Positions 1 through 9,800 of a stretch of 64,000 nucleotides of DNA are shown here, piece after piece (positions within the stretch are counted from its first letter, which is position 1; each line of letters starts with the position of its first letter). The stretch covers positions 62,001-126,000 of the forward strand of contig NZ_CAKKMF010000001.1 of NCBI RefSeq assembly GCF_918697925.1. The letters run 5' to 3'. The notes under the pieces are model-generated. The model ran no database searches and had not been told where the DNA came from. It saw nothing but the letters and a program-made list of their open reading frames with translations. A program made the position numbers and the translations under genes. The DNA is from Arthrobacter sp. Bi26 (GTDB taxonomy: Bacteria > Actinomycetota > Actinomycetes > Actinomycetales > Micrococcaceae).

Positions 1-1
1 C

Positions 2-634
2 ATGCTCGTGGCGGTACTCACGGTCGCTTTCTCCCTGCTGCTCGGCCAGTCCTCGCGGGTGGCGCGGAGCCACCGGACCCCGTGGGTGAATCCGAGGCCT
101 GCGGCCCTTACACCGCAGGAGAAACGCGTCGCCTGGCACGAAAGCGTGGGCTACCTCGTGGCGGCAGGCGTGGCGGGAACGCTGGGTACCCTGGCCGGGG
201 AATGGCTTGGAATTGGCCACAATTACTGGGCGATGGTGGCCGCCGTCGTTCCGCTCGTGGGCCATACCACCCGGCACCGCGTGAGCCGTGGCCTGCAACG
301 GATCGCGGGCACTGCCTTGGGGTTGGTGCTGCTCGCCGGAATCCTGCTCCTGCAGCCGACGCCCTGGCAGACGGTGCTGGTGATTGCCGCGTGCCAGTTC
401 GGCGCCGAGATGTTCATCGCGCGGCAGTACATGTTGGCGCAGGTTTTCGTCACGCCGCTGGCGCTGATCTCCACGCTTCTCGTGGCACCCGTGCCGCCCG
501 GCATCCTGCTCCGCGACAGAATCGTGGAGACCGTCATCGGTGCCGCCGTCGGCATCGCCGTCGTGCTGGCGCCCGGCGCGTGGCGCGGCCTCAGGGGCCG
601 CCGCGGGGCGAGGACCCCCGGGCGCGTCTCCTAG
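2..634 (+). CDS. FUSC family membrane protein, C-terminal part (5' truncated by window edge)
   Basis: This reading frame is already open at the window edge, so the true start probably lies upstream and only about 210 C-terminal residues are seen. Several hydrophobic helices occur, with a segment around residues 50-190 (YWAMVAAVVPLVGHTTRHRV, then GTALGLVLLAG and TVIGAAVGIAVVL) that resembles the FUSC/aromatic-acid exporter fold, where a membrane domain repeats a W-A-x-V-x-x-x-V motif. FUSC proteins are inner-membrane efflux components; the substrate cannot be told from sequence. The C-terminus is Arg/Gly-rich and cytoplasmic. It converges on the neighbouring aromatic acid transporter with a 4-nt overlap of stop regions. 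Confidence 0.7.
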   Translation: MLVAVLTVAFSLLLGQSSRVARSHRTPWVNPRPAALTPQEKRVAWHESVGYLVAAGVAGTLGTLAGEWLGIGHNYWAMVAAVVPLVGHTTRHRVSRGLQRIAGTALGLVLLAGILLLQPTPWQTVLVIAACQFGAEMFIARQYMLAQVFVTPLALISTLLVAPVPPGILLRDRIVETVIGAAVGIAVVLAPGAWRGLRGRRGARTPGRVS

Positions 635-1935
635 GAGTGCCCGACGCCGGCGCCGGTGCGGGACACTGCCGGCACGGTCTGCGGGACGAAGGCGAGGGCG
701 AGGACCGCCAGGAGTGCGGCGGCGGCGAAAACGTAGAAGCCCCACGGGTAGGCGATGCCGGCGGCGACCAGCGCGCCGGTGACGGCGGGGCCCAAAATGG
801 CTCCCAGCCTGCCCACGCCGGCGGCGAAGCCCAGCGCGGTGCCGCGGAGCCGGACCGGGAAGAGCTGGCTGACCCAGGCATAGACCAGGACCTGGGAGCT
901 GAAGACGAACACGCCGGTGACAAAGACGGCGGCATAGAGCACCACTTCATTCTGGATCTGGATGCTGAGCGCGGCGAGGAACACGGCGGAGAGGCCAAAC
1001 CAGAGCAGGACGATCCTCTTGGTGCCGTGCCGGTCCGCGAGGACCCCGGCGATCAGGAGGCCCACCACAGCGCCCACGTTCAGGACCAGGAGCAGGGCGA
1101 GGCCGGCGTTCAGGCTGTAGCCGGCGGAGGCCATGAGCTGCGGCAGCCAGGTGTTCAGGCCGTAGACCAGCAGCAGCCCCATGAAGGACGCCACGGCCAC
1201 GCCGGCGGCGATCATCGGGTAGGGCTTGCGGCCAAGGTCCCGGAAGCTGGCGCGTTCCTCCGCCGGGGCGGCCACAGCGCTGTCCGGGGTGAGCGCCGGG
1301 TTGACGGCCGGGGACGTGGCGGCCGGGGACTTTGCGGCTGCGGGGATGTGGTGGACCGGCGGCAGTGTCTCCGGAAGCTTGAACCACAGGAAGGGGACCA
1401 GGGCAAAGCCTGCCAGGCCACCCACCACGAACATGGTCCGCCAGCTTGGAATGACCATGATGGCCAGGAACGCCGTGGCCACGGCGCCGACGTGATATCC
1501 CGTCATGGTCCGGGTGGTGGACTTTCCAGCCGTCCCGGCAGGCGCGTAGTCGTTCATGTAGGCCAGTGCGGCGGGCAGGCAGGCGCCCAGGCCAAGGCCG
1601 GCGAGCAGCCGGAACGCGCTGAACCATGCCACGTTCGGTGCGAAGACGACCGCAATCGTAAAGATGGAAAACCACGTCACGCAGGCCACCAGCAGGTTTC
1701 GCCGGCCGAGGCGGTCCGAGAGCGGCGCGATGAAGAGCGCGCCGAGCCCCACGCCCACCAGGGAGATGGTCGCCGCGAACGTCGCCCCGACTGCGTCGAA
1801 GCCAAGTTCCTGCGACTTAATCAGGGTCGGGATGACCGTGCCAAGCACCACCAGATCAAAGCCGTCCAGCACCATGGCCAGCCAGCAGAGCCACACGGGC
1901 CACCGTGATTTGTTTCCCAATGACGACATTGACAT
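631..1935 (-). CDS. MFS transporter, aromatic acid:H+ symporter (AAHS) type
   Basis: About 434 residues and 12 predicted membrane helices. The first helix carries the DGFDLV signature (CWLAMVLDGFDLVVLGTVIPTLI) that is characteristic of AAHS transporters such as PcaK, and an MFS loop-2/3 motif reads SDRLGRRNLL. The start at 1935 is chosen because GAGG lies 5 nt upstream; an upstream in-frame ATG at 2040 would run into the promoter region. It is transcribed divergently from the IclR regulator, which in turn precedes the PobA gene, so the likely cargo is 4-hydroxybenzoate or protocatechuate taken up with protons. The long central loop (about residues 190-240) is Pro/Ala-rich, as in many actinobacterial members. 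Substrate is inferred from context only. Confidence 0.85.
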   Translation of the reverse strand: MSMSSLGNKSRWPVWLCWLAMVLDGFDLVVLGTVIPTLIKSQELGFDAVGATFAATISLVGVGLGALFIAPLSDRLGRRNLLVACVTWFSIFTIAVVFAPNVAWFSAFRLLAGLGLGACLPAALAYMNDYAPAGTAGKSTTRTMTGYHVGAVATAFLAIMVIPSWRTMFVVGGLAGFALVPFLWFKLPETLPPVHHIPAAAKSPAATSPAVNPALTPDSAVAAPAEERASFRDLGRKPYPMIAAGVAVASFMGLLLVYGLNTWLPQLMASAGYSLNAGLALLLVLNVGAVVGLLIAGVLADRHGTKRIVLLWFGLSAVFLAALSIQIQNEVVLYAAVFVTGVFVFSSQVLVYAWVSQLFPVRLRGTALGFAAGVGRLGAILGPAVTGALVAAGIAYPWGFYVFAAAALLAVLALAFVPQTVPAVSRTGAGVGHS

Positions 1936-2002
1936 TGCTACCTCAGCGCTAGTATTTACGTGATTCCGCGTGCCCGGCGGTGTAGGTCGGACTCTTCCTA
2001 TT

Positions 2003-2018
2003 GTGAGAGTTCTATCAC
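2003..2018. promoter_or_regulatory. Candidate operator in the transporter/IclR divergent promoter
   Basis: The 132-bp region between the divergent starts holds GTGA (2003-2006) and TCAC (2015-2018) separated by 8 nt. A second, overlapping pair is ACTCT (1991-1995) and AGAGT (2006-2010). Either could be an IclR target controlling both directions; the repeats are short, so this is a weak call. Confidence 0.3.
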
Positions 2019-2067
2019 CCGGGAGTGTTGCGTGGGACACTAAAAACCGTTCAATGGAAGGAGGGGC

Positions 2068-2847
2068 GTGGCCAATTCAAACTCCGGCGATTCGGTGGTG
2101 GACCGGATCCTGCGGCTGATTGCCGCCTTCCCGGAGGGTGTCACGGCTTTGCAGCTCTCGGAGCTGGCCGCGCGGGCGGAACTCCCGCTGACCACCGCGC
2201 ACAGGCTCGTCCGGCAGCTGGCCGGGCACGGCCTGCTTGAAGTCGCTCCCGGTGGCTCAGTCAGCCTGGGCCTGCGGCTCTGGGAGCTCGCTAACCGCAG
2301 TTCCCCCACGCTTGAACTCCGCCAGGCCGCCCTGCCGCTCATGGAGGACATCCAGCAGGTGCTCAACCAAAACGTGAACCTCGCCGTGCTGGACGGCCAG
2401 GAAGTGCTCTTTGTGGAGCGGCTGTCCCGCCGCGGCTCGGTCGCCAACCGTGCGCAGGTGGCCGGCCGGATGCCCGTGCACGTGTCCTCCGCCGGGCTGG
2501 TGCTCATGGCCAACCAGCCCCGCAACGTCCAGGCCGAGTACCTCGAAGGGTTTAGCGATCCGACCGGCCGGCTGGCCCTGGCGGACCTCCGCGCCCTCCT
2601 GGGCGAAGCGGCCCATCAGGGCTATGCGCAGCTGGCCGGCGTCGTCGACCCGGACACGTGGGGGATCGCCGTGCCCGTACTGGACCGCAGGAGGCTCGCC
2701 GTGGCGGCCCTCGGCGTCGTCGTTCCCCTTCGCGAGGTGCGCCTGCAGGCGCTCGTTCCCGCCCTGCAGACCGCGGCCCGCGGGATCGGGCGGCGGCTCG
2801 GCGAGTCCCGCGAGAGCCTCTCATTCCATTCAGCGGAATTGATGTAA
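2068..2847 (+). CDS. IclR family transcriptional regulator, PobR-like by context
   Basis: 259 residues starting with GTG, preceded closely by AAGGAGG (2058-2064). The N-terminal winged helix (about residues 8-70, with GVTALQLSELAARAELPLTTAHRLVRQLAGHGLLE) matches the IclR HTH, followed by the effector-binding domain (about 85-250), in which NLAVLDGQEVLFVERL and GRMPVHVSSAGLVLMA are recognisable. IclR proteins bind aromatic or organic acid ligands and act as activators or repressors. Located between a divergent AAHS transporter and the codirectional pobA, it is most simply the local 4-hydroxybenzoate-responsive regulator. Its start codon is only 3 nt from the Shine-Dalgarno sequence, which is tight but has no better alternative nearby. 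Confidence 0.85.
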   Translation: MANSNSGDSVVDRILRLIAAFPEGVTALQLSELAARAELPLTTAHRLVRQLAGHGLLEVAPGGSVSLGLRLWELANRSSPTLELRQAALPLMEDIQQVLNQNVNLAVLDGQEVLFVERLSRRGSVANRAQVAGRMPVHVSSAGLVLMANQPRNVQAEYLEGFSDPTGRLALADLRALLGEAAHQGYAQLAGVVDPDTWGIAVPVLDRRRLAVAALGVVVPLREVRLQALVPALQTAARGIGRRLGESRESLSFHSAELM

Positions 2848-2936
2848 CGCCCATCACGCCTTGGGGAGCACACTGTTAGCCGGAAGACCAAAACGGCCCC
2901 CGGTCCCTGACCGCCCCAACCCCGCAACGAAGCGAG

Positions 2937-4133
2937 ATGAACATGGCACAGCGAAAAGTCATCAACACCCAGGTAGCGATCATGGGTGCCGGCCCGGCCG
3001 GGCTCATGCTGTCCCACCTGCTGGCCAAGGCCGGCATTGAATCCACCGTCCTCGAGATCCGCACCCACCAGGAGATTTCCGAGACGGTGCGGGCCGGCAT
3101 CCTGGAGCACGGCTCGGTCAACATGCTCGTCGACAGCGGCGTCTCCGACCGGGTGCTGCGCGACGGCGACCGGCATGACGGAATCGAACTGCGCTTCAAC
3201 GGCGAAAGCCACCGGATCGACTTCCAGGACCTGGTTGGGGAATCGGTGTGGCTCTACCCGCAGACGGACGTGTTCCTGGACCTCTCCGCACGCCGGAAGG
3301 CCGACGGTGGGGACGTCCGGTACGCCGTCACGGACACCACCATTCATGACATCGAAGCCAAGCCCAAGGTCTGGTTTACGGATGCTGACGGCGTCGAGTA
3401 CGAACTCCAGGCCGATTTCATCGCCGGTGCCGACGGTTCGCGCAGCCACTGCCGCTTCCAGATTCCGGAGGCGCAGCGCAAGTGGTACTTCCACGAATAC
3501 CCCTTCGCCTGGTTCGGCATCCTGGCCGAGGCGCCGCGCAGCTCCGACGAGCTGATCTACGCCAACTCGGAAAACGGCTTCGCCCTGATCAGCCAGCGCA
3601 CCGAGTCGGTCCAGCGGATGTACTTCCAGTGCGACCCCAACGAGGACGTCAACAACTGGGATGACGACCGCATCTGGGACGCCTTCCGCAGCCGCGTCAA
3701 CGGCAACGGCTTCGAGGTCAAGGAAGGACCGGTGATCGACAAGACGGTCCTGAAGTTCCGCAGCTTTGTCCACGCCCCCATGCGGCACGGCAACCTGTTC
3801 CTCGCCGGCGACGCCGCGCACACCGTGCCGCCCACTGGGGCCAAGGGCCTGAACCTGGCGCTGAACGATGTCAAGGTCCTGTTTGAGGGCTTCGACAGCT
3901 TCTACTCCACCGGCTCCACCGTGCTCCTGGACGCCTACAGCGACCGCGCCCTGAACCGGGTGTGGAAGGCCCAGCAGTTCTCATACTGGATGACCTCCAT
4001 GCTGCACACCTCCGCCGACGCCGACGACTTCTCCCGCGCCCGCCAGCTCGGCGAACTTCATTCCGTGGTGTCCTCCCGCCACGGCCGCGCCTACCTCGCG
4101 GAGGCCTACACCGGCTGGCCCGGAGCCCGCTAG
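2937..4133 (+). CDS. pobA: 4-hydroxybenzoate 3-monooxygenase
   Basis: This FAD enzyme hydroxylates 4-hydroxybenzoate to protocatechuate with NAD(P)H and oxygen in the cytoplasm. At 398 residues it is close to the well-known Pseudomonas enzyme (394). The Rossmann motif GAGPAG is at residues 17-22, the DG motif appears in IAGADGSRSHC, and the second FAD motif in FLAGDAAHTVPPTGAKGLNLALND. The substrate-activating tyrosine of the family is present in DELIYANSENGFAL (Tyr208 counting from the first ATG). A second ATG two codons downstream (2943) is equally plausible because no strong ribosome site separates them. It follows the IclR gene by 89 bp. Protocatechuate ring-cleavage genes are not in this window. 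Confidence 0.95.
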   Translation: MNMAQRKVINTQVAIMGAGPAGLMLSHLLAKAGIESTVLEIRTHQEISETVRAGILEHGSVNMLVDSGVSDRVLRDGDRHDGIELRFNGESHRIDFQDLVGESVWLYPQTDVFLDLSARRKADGGDVRYAVTDTTIHDIEAKPKVWFTDADGVEYELQADFIAGADGSRSHCRFQIPEAQRKWYFHEYPFAWFGILAEAPRSSDELIYANSENGFALISQRTESVQRMYFQCDPNEDVNNWDDDRIWDAFRSRVNGNGFEVKEGPVIDKTVLKFRSFVHAPMRHGNLFLAGDAAHTVPPTGAKGLNLALNDVKVLFEGFDSFYSTGSTVLLDAYSDRALNRVWKAQQFSYWMTSMLHTSADADDFSRARQLGELHSVVSSRHGRAYLAEAYTGWPGAR

Positions 4134-4140
4134 GGCTCCG
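4121..4140 (+). terminator. Hairpin at the end of pobA
   Basis: A perfect 8-bp inverted repeat (CGGAGCCC / GGGCTCCG) with a 4-nt loop straddles the pobA stop codon, and an overlapping alternative stem AGGGCT/AGCCCT follows. There is no T-run, so termination is uncertain. Confidence 0.4.
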
Positions 4141-4249
4141 GCAGAAGCCCTGGTCTGAAGACAGATTTCCGTCGACACGTGCCGGGGCCAGGGCTAGCCT
4201 TTAACCGTCCCAGCATGGCCCGACAAGGATGACGGAGAGGTGTCCGATC

Positions 4250-4642
4250 ATGGGAACCGCAGAGAATGTTGAACTGGTCCGGCGAGGGTACACGGCGTTC
4301 AACGCAGGGGATATGGCTACCCTCAGCGACATGTTCGCGGAGGACGCTGTCTGGTACGTTCCCGGAAGCGGCGTGCTTTCCGGAACCAAACAGGGCAGGG
4401 ACGCGATCCTGGCGTACTTCGGCGAGTTGGGAGCGCGCACCCACGGTAACTTCCAAGCGGACCTCGAGGACATCGTGGGCGGGGAAAACCACACCGTCGC
4501 GATCCAGCAAACCCGCGGGGAGAACAACGGCAAGACCCTGGACCTGGCCACCGTCATCACGTTTGTGGTCCGCGACGGAAAGATCACCGAAGGGCGGGAA
4601 TTCTTCGAGGACACGGCCAAGGCAGACGAATTCTGGACGTGA
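4250..4642 (+). CDS. NTF2-like (SnoaL-like) small protein
   Basis: About 130 residues with the cone-like NTF2 pattern: N-terminal helix ENVELVRRGYTAFNAGDMATLSDMFAEDAVWYVPGSG, then strands ending in ITFVVRDGKITEGREFFEDT. Such proteins are small ligand binders, isomerases or hydrolases and the specific role cannot be assigned. The ATG at 4250 is preferred because GGAGAGG sits 9 nt upstream; an in-frame ATG at 4229 would add seven residues. Its stop overlaps the GTG of the following FAD monooxygenase (GTGA at 4639-4642), so the two are translationally coupled and may act in the same oxidation pathway. Confidence 0.7.
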   Translation: MGTAENVELVRRGYTAFNAGDMATLSDMFAEDAVWYVPGSGVLSGTKQGRDAILAYFGELGARTHGNFQADLEDIVGGENHTVAIQQTRGENNGKTLDLATVITFVVRDGKITEGREFFEDTAKADEFWT

Positions 4643-5738
4643 CCGAACCGGCGCCGCCTGATCCCGGCCGGCAGGCGGTTTCCGTCATCGGCGGCGGCAT
4701 CGCCGGGCTGGCCCTGGCAGCCCGCCTCGATCCCGCACGGTTCGACGTCACCGTCCACGAGCAACGCGACGGACTCCCGACCGTCGGAACTTCCCTTGCG
4801 GTGTGGCCCGCGGCCCAGCGGGCCCTTGGCCGCCTGGGAATCCTGGACGCGGTCCGGGAGGCCAGCCCGGTGATCGAGGGCATGAGTGTCCGTGCGGCTT
4901 CCGGCAAGCCATGGACAGCGGCACAGGCGCCAGGACTGATCGGCGTTTCCCGGGTTGACCTCATCCGGCTGCTGGACGCCGCCGTTCCGGTCAGCGTGGG
5001 CCGGGCATCCGGCCGCATCGACATCGTCCGGCCCGGCCCCGCCGGCCTTGTGGTGGGCTCCGACGGCGTCCACAGCTCGGTCCGCGCAGCTGCTGGGGCG
5101 CCCGCTCCGGGGCGCGGCCCACACCGTATCTCGCGGTCCGCGGCGTGGTTCCCGGGCGGCTGTGGTGCGGGCACACGGGCGAATACTGGGGCCGCGGGCA
5201 GCTGTTCGGGATTGGTCCCGCGGCGGCCGGGACCAACTGGTACGCGGCGTTCCGCTCCGGGGCACGTCCCGGGAGCCTGGATGTCGCCGCCGCCCTGGCA
5301 GAAACACGCGCCCGCTACGCAGGCTACTCACCGGGGATCCTCGAGGTCCTGGCCGCGGCAGTACCGCAGACATCCCTGGTGCAGCGGGTCTGGACGACGC
5401 CGCCGCTTTGCAGCTACGTCCGCCGAAGGGTAGCCCTCGTCGGCGATGCCGCCCACGCGATGACCCCGAATCTTGGCCGGGGGGCCTGTGAAGCGCTGGT
5501 CGATGCCGTGACCCTTGCGGAGCTTCTCAACACCCGGCCCGTGGACGAGGCACTGAGGGCCTATAACCGGGCGCGCCTCCTGCGCACGCAGGCGCTGCGG
5601 GCGGCGTCGTCGGGGGTGATGCGGCTGGCCCTGGCCGAACGTGGTCAGCCTGTACGGGACGCGCTGCTGGGCTTGGCTAGTCCTGGTCCAGGGTCTCGGT
5701 CAGGTGGTGCGTCGGAATCCGGTCCCGGTCATAGGTGA
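4639..5738 (+). pseudogene. FAD-dependent monooxygenase, apparently frameshifted
   Basis: The 5' frame encodes a normal FAD N-terminus (VIGGGIAGLALAARL, then R-rich and SDGVHSSVR), but homology leaves this frame near 5109-5112 and continues in the next frame (ARPTPYLAVRGVVPGRLWCGHTGEYWGRG ... VALVGDAAHAMTPNLGRGACEALVDAV) to 5738. Adding one G to the GGGG run at 5109-5112 joins the two halves smoothly as PGARPTPYLAVRG. The intact product would be about 365 residues, of the UbiH/PHBH-like class with both FAD motifs. Either the gene is a recent pseudogene or the read has a homopolymer error. It is coupled by a 4-nt overlap to the NTF2-like gene; its 3' end overlaps the convergent thioesterase by about 60 nt. 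Confidence 0.75.
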
Positions 5739-6111
5739 TTTCGGTGTAGCCGTGCGGCTCGGGCTTCCCCGACGGGCTCAGGTTCACGAAGACGATCTCA
5801 TCAATGGTGAGGATGCTCCGGCGCGTGATCATGTTCCGGACTTCGGCCCGCATGGTCAGCGATGTCCGGCCGAAGCGGGTCGCGGTCAGGCCCATTTCGA
5901 TCAGGTCGCCCTGGACGGCGGAGCTGACGAAGTTGATTTCGGAGATGTACTTGGTGACGGCCCGGCCGTTGCCCAGCTGCAGGATGGCGTAAATGGCCGC
6001 CTCTTCGTCGATCCACTTCAGCAGGCTCCCGCCGAACAGGGTGCCGTTGGCGTTGAGGTCCTCGGGCCGCACCCATTTGCGGGTGCGGAAAGTGATGTCG
6101 GCCGATTCCAT
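5677..6111 (-). CDS. Acyl-CoA thioesterase, hotdog fold (YciA/BFIT type)
   Basis: 144 residues forming a single hotdog domain. The stretch RPEDLNANGTLFGGSLLKWIDEEAAIYAILQLG has the N-x-x-G-x-x-F/L-G-G-x-x-L-x-x-x-D/E pattern of acyl-CoA hydrolases, where the Asn and Asp/Glu take part in catalysis. It should hydrolyse acyl-CoA thioesters to free acids in the cytoplasm; chain-length preference is unknown. It converges on the frameshifted monooxygenase, overlapping its 3' end, and lies just downstream of the GNAT gene on the same strand (47-nt gap), so they may share a transcript. Confidence 0.85.
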   Translation of the reverse strand: MESADITFRTRKWVRPEDLNANGTLFGGSLLKWIDEEAAIYAILQLGNGRAVTKYISEINFVSSAVQGDLIEMGLTATRFGRTSLTMRAEVRNMITRRSILTIDEIVFVNLSPSGKPEPHGYTEITYDRDRIPTHHLTETLDQD

Positions 6112-6158
6112 AGTGCGAGGTTAGCCGACTCCGTGACGGGCGGCGTTGTGTGACGGCC

Positions 6159-6662
6159 TCAGGCCATGGCGGTGTGCGCGGCGCTGTGCGAATCGATCGG
6201 CTTCGCGTAGCAGTACGAGTGCACCACGCCGACATACGGCCCGAAGTTCGGCACGGACACAAAGCCCGAGTTCTCGTAGAACTGCCGCCCGTCGGTTTGC
6301 ACCGAGCCGGCTTCCGCCGTCAGCGTGGTGATCCCCAGGGCGTGGGCGTGGGCTTCGAGGGCCGCGAGGATGGAGCTCGCCACCCCTGAGCCGCGGGTGT
6401 AGGGCAGCACATAGAGGCGCTTGATTTCGGCGGTCTGGGCGTCCAGCATGCGAAGGCCGCCGCAGCCGACCGGCTGGCCTGAGGCTTTGTCGTGCGCCAC
6501 CAGGAACACCGCCGTGTCCGCTTCCGACGGCGGCGGCCCGGGCTCGTGGTCGGGCCGGCCGAAGCGGGCCTCGAGTTCTGCCTGCTGGGCGGCCCTCAGG
6601 TCCGCGCCGACGGGGTTCGCCCAGGTGACCTGACGGATGTTGAGCCGCGGATTGGTCTGCAT
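6159..6662 (-). CDS. GNAT family N-acetyltransferase
   Basis: 167 residues with a complete GNAT core. The acetyl-CoA pyrophosphate loop appears as LYVLPYTRGSGVASSILAALEAHAHALG (R-x-S-G-V-A instead of the commoner R-x-x-G-x-G/A), followed by the strand LTAEAGSVQTDGRQFYENSGFV typical of motif B. A GAGG ribosome site is 6 nt before the ATG. The acceptor substrate is unknown. It lies downstream of the NAD-glutamate dehydrogenase on the same strand with a 158-nt gap, then is followed by the thioesterase. Confidence 0.85.
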   Translation of the reverse strand: MQTNPRLNIRQVTWANPVGADLRAAQQAELEARFGRPDHEPGPPPSEADTAVFLVAHDKASGQPVGCGGLRMLDAQTAEIKRLYVLPYTRGSGVASSILAALEAHAHALGITTLTAEAGSVQTDGRQFYENSGFVSVPNFGPYVGVVHSYCYAKPIDSHSAAHTAMA

Positions 6663-6820
6663 GACTGCCTCGATTCGCCGAAGTGTTATGCAGTCTAAGG
6701 CTAGGCGCCGGCGGTTTCGGCCGTGTTTCCTGCCGGTAAGGTTCGGGAGAACTGTGGATGGAGGGCCTGCGGTTGCTGCCTACGGCTCGACTTCCCGGCG
6801 GACCTGGCGGCGGCCACAGC

Positions 6821-9800
6821 TTAGCGCCGCACCAGTGTCCGCAGGAGTTTCAGCGCCACGGAGATTGAGGCGATATCGACCTGCCCCGGTTTGGTCACTT
6901 CCGCGAAGGTGTCCTTGATCCGTGCGAGCTGCTCCTGGTGCCCGCGTTCCCACTCTACGATGCGCTCCACGGTATCGGATGTGCCGGCGTCTGCGGCGCC
7001 AAGGCCCTGGGTGGTTTCCATCACCGAGACGGTCATGTCCGCCACTGCGGAATAGACATCATCGCGCAGGGCGGCCCGCGCGAGGGCCTCCCAGCGGCTC
7101 TGCCGCGGCAGGTCGGTGATGCTGAGCAGGAGGTTCGCGGCGCCGATCCGCTGGAAAACCGCCCAATACAGATCGGCGATGGTGGCGATCGGTTCGCGCA
7201 CTTGTTCGGAGATCAGGGAGATGTCCAGCAGCCCGAAACTCTCCAGCAGGTCGGAGGCACGCAGGCCCAGCTCACGGGGCATCCCCACGGCGTCCCAGTG
7301 CGCGAGCCTTCCTTGCACACGATCCAGGTCCGAGCCGCGGAGGTAGTCCACGGTGCAGGTCCGCAGTAGTTCCATGGTGGGCATGATCCGACCCAAGGCC
7401 GCGTCCACGGGCTGGTCGCGATGGTCGTGCGTCACGTACCACCGCGTGGCCCGGTCGAGGACCCTGCGCATGTGCAGGGTCGCTTCGGCAACGTGTTCGT
7501 TGGGATATCCGGCGGGGAGTGCCGCCAGCCGGTTGACGATCCACGGCAGGTCGTAGGCTTCCCGCGCCACCACAAAGGCCTTGGCAACACTGGGGGCCGT
7601 CGCCGTGGTTTCCTCGATGGCGCGGAAGGCGAACGTGATTCCGCCGAGGTTGATCATGTCGTTGGCCACTACTGTGCACACGATCTGTCGGCGCAGCGGA
7701 TGGTCCTCCAGTTCTGCTTCAAAGCGTTCGGAAAGCTGGCGCGGGAAATAGCCGCTGAGGACGCGCCGGAACCACGGGTCGTCGGCAAGGTCGCTGGCGT
7801 TGAGCTCGGCTGCCAGTTCGATCTTGGCGTAGGCGGCCAGCACCGACAGTTCCGGCGCGGTCAGGGCCTCACCTGACTTCAGCCGTGCCCGGAGCTGTTT
7901 GCTGCTTGGCAGGCCCTCCAGCCTGCGGTCGAGGTCGGTGGCGTTCTCGAGCCAGTCCATGGTCCGCTCGAAGCCCGGGCTCCACTCCAGTCCCAGGTGC
8001 CGGTCGTTGAAGAGCAAGACGTTCTGGTCCACGTTATTGGCCAGAACAAGGCGGGCCACCTCGTCCGTGAGGGAATGCAGGAAATCGGCGCGTTCCGCCG
8101 TCGGCATCTTTCCCGCCGCGATCATCCGGTCCACGAAGATCTTGATGTTGACCTCACGATCCGAGCAGTCAACTCCGGCTGAGTTGTCGATCGCATCGGT
8201 ATTGAGCTGGACGCCGGACAGGGCGGCCTCAATCCGCCCGAGCTGCGTGATTCCCAGGTTCCCGCCCTCGACGACGATCTTTGCCCGCACCTCATTGCCG
8301 TTGACCCTGATGGGGTCGTTCGCTTTGTCGCCAACCTCGGCGTTGCCCTCTGACGATGCCTTGATGTAGGTTCCGATGCCGCCGTTGTACAGCAGGTCCA
8401 CGGGCGCCCGGAGGATGGCCTGAAGCAGCGCGTGGGGTGGCAGGGACACGGTGCCAGGGTCCAGGCCGAGAGAGCTCCGGACCTGTTCGGTGATGCTGAT
8501 GGCCTTCGCCCGGCGGGAGTGGACACCACCGCCCGCGCTGATCAGGGTTGGATCGTAATCCGCCCAGGATGAGCGGGGGAGGGCAAAGAGCCGCCTCCGC
8601 TCCTCGAACGAGGACCCCGCCTCCGGCGTCGGGTCAAGGAAGATGTGCCTGTGATCGAATGCAGCCACGAGCCGGATGTGGCGGGACAGAAGCATTCCGT
8701 TTCCGAAGACGTCGCCGCTCATATCGCCGATGCCGGCAACTGTGAAGTCCTCTTCCTGGCAGTCCATCCCGAGTTCGCGGAAATGGTGTTTCACCGATTC
8801 CCAGGCCCCGCGTGCCGTGATGCCCATCTGCTTATGGTCATAGCCCACGGTCCCGCCGGAAGCGAAGGCATCGCCCAGCCAGAAGCCGTACTCCTCGGCC
8901 ACCGCGTTCGCAGCGTCGGAAAATGACGCTGTTCCCTTGTCCGCCGCCACCACAAGGTAGTAGTCGTCGACGTCGTGCCGCACCACGCGCGCCGGAGGCA
9001 CCACTGTTTCGCCGTGTGCGGTGGTGACCAGGTTGTCGGTCACGTCCAGCAGCCCGCGGACGAAGATCCGGTAGCATTCCAGGCCCTCCGTCAGCCAGGC
9101 GTCGCGGTCCAAGGACGGGTCAGGCAACTGTTTGGGATAAAAACCGCCCTTGGCGCCGGTGGGCACGATCACCGAGTTCTTCACGTTCTGCGCCTTGACC
9201 AGGCCAAGGACTTCGGTGCGGAAATCCTCGCTTCGGTCCGACCAGCGCAGCCCGCCGCGGGCCAGTTCCCCGAAGCGCAGGTGGACGCCTTCCACGCGGG
9301 GTGCGTACACCCAAATTTCATACTTGGGACGGGGAAATGGCGCACTCGCAATAGCGGAGGGGCTCAGTTTGAAGCTCAGGTGGGGCCTGTTCTGGTAGTA
9401 GTTGGTGCGGAGCGTGGATTCCACCAGGTTCATGAAGGTGCGCAGCAGCCGGTCGGCGTCGAGGACGGGAATTTCCTCGATCGCGGCCAGCAATTCCTTC
9501 CGGGCTGCCTCGGTGTCTCCCAACCGGCCTGGGGCCCGAAGATCGGGGTCAAACTTGGCCCGGAACAGTGCCAGAAGCCCGTGGGTTGCCCGGACGTTGG
9601 CCAGCAGCGTATCGGCCATGAAACCGTATGAAGTCATGGTGCCCAGTTGCTGCAGGTACTTGGCATAGCTGCGCAGGACCGCCGCCTCGCGCCATGGAAT
9701 GCCTTCGCGAAGGACAAGGCCGTCAAAGCGGTCCGATTCCGAGTCCCCGCGCATGGCGGCTCCGAAGGCGTCCCCCAGCAGGGCGCTGGTCCGGGCGGGA

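Noticed and set aside
82..1908. 608-residue plus-strand frame opposite the AAHS transporter
   Set aside because: The minus strand carries the recognisable transporter with membrane helices. The plus frame has low-complexity charged composition and no motif.
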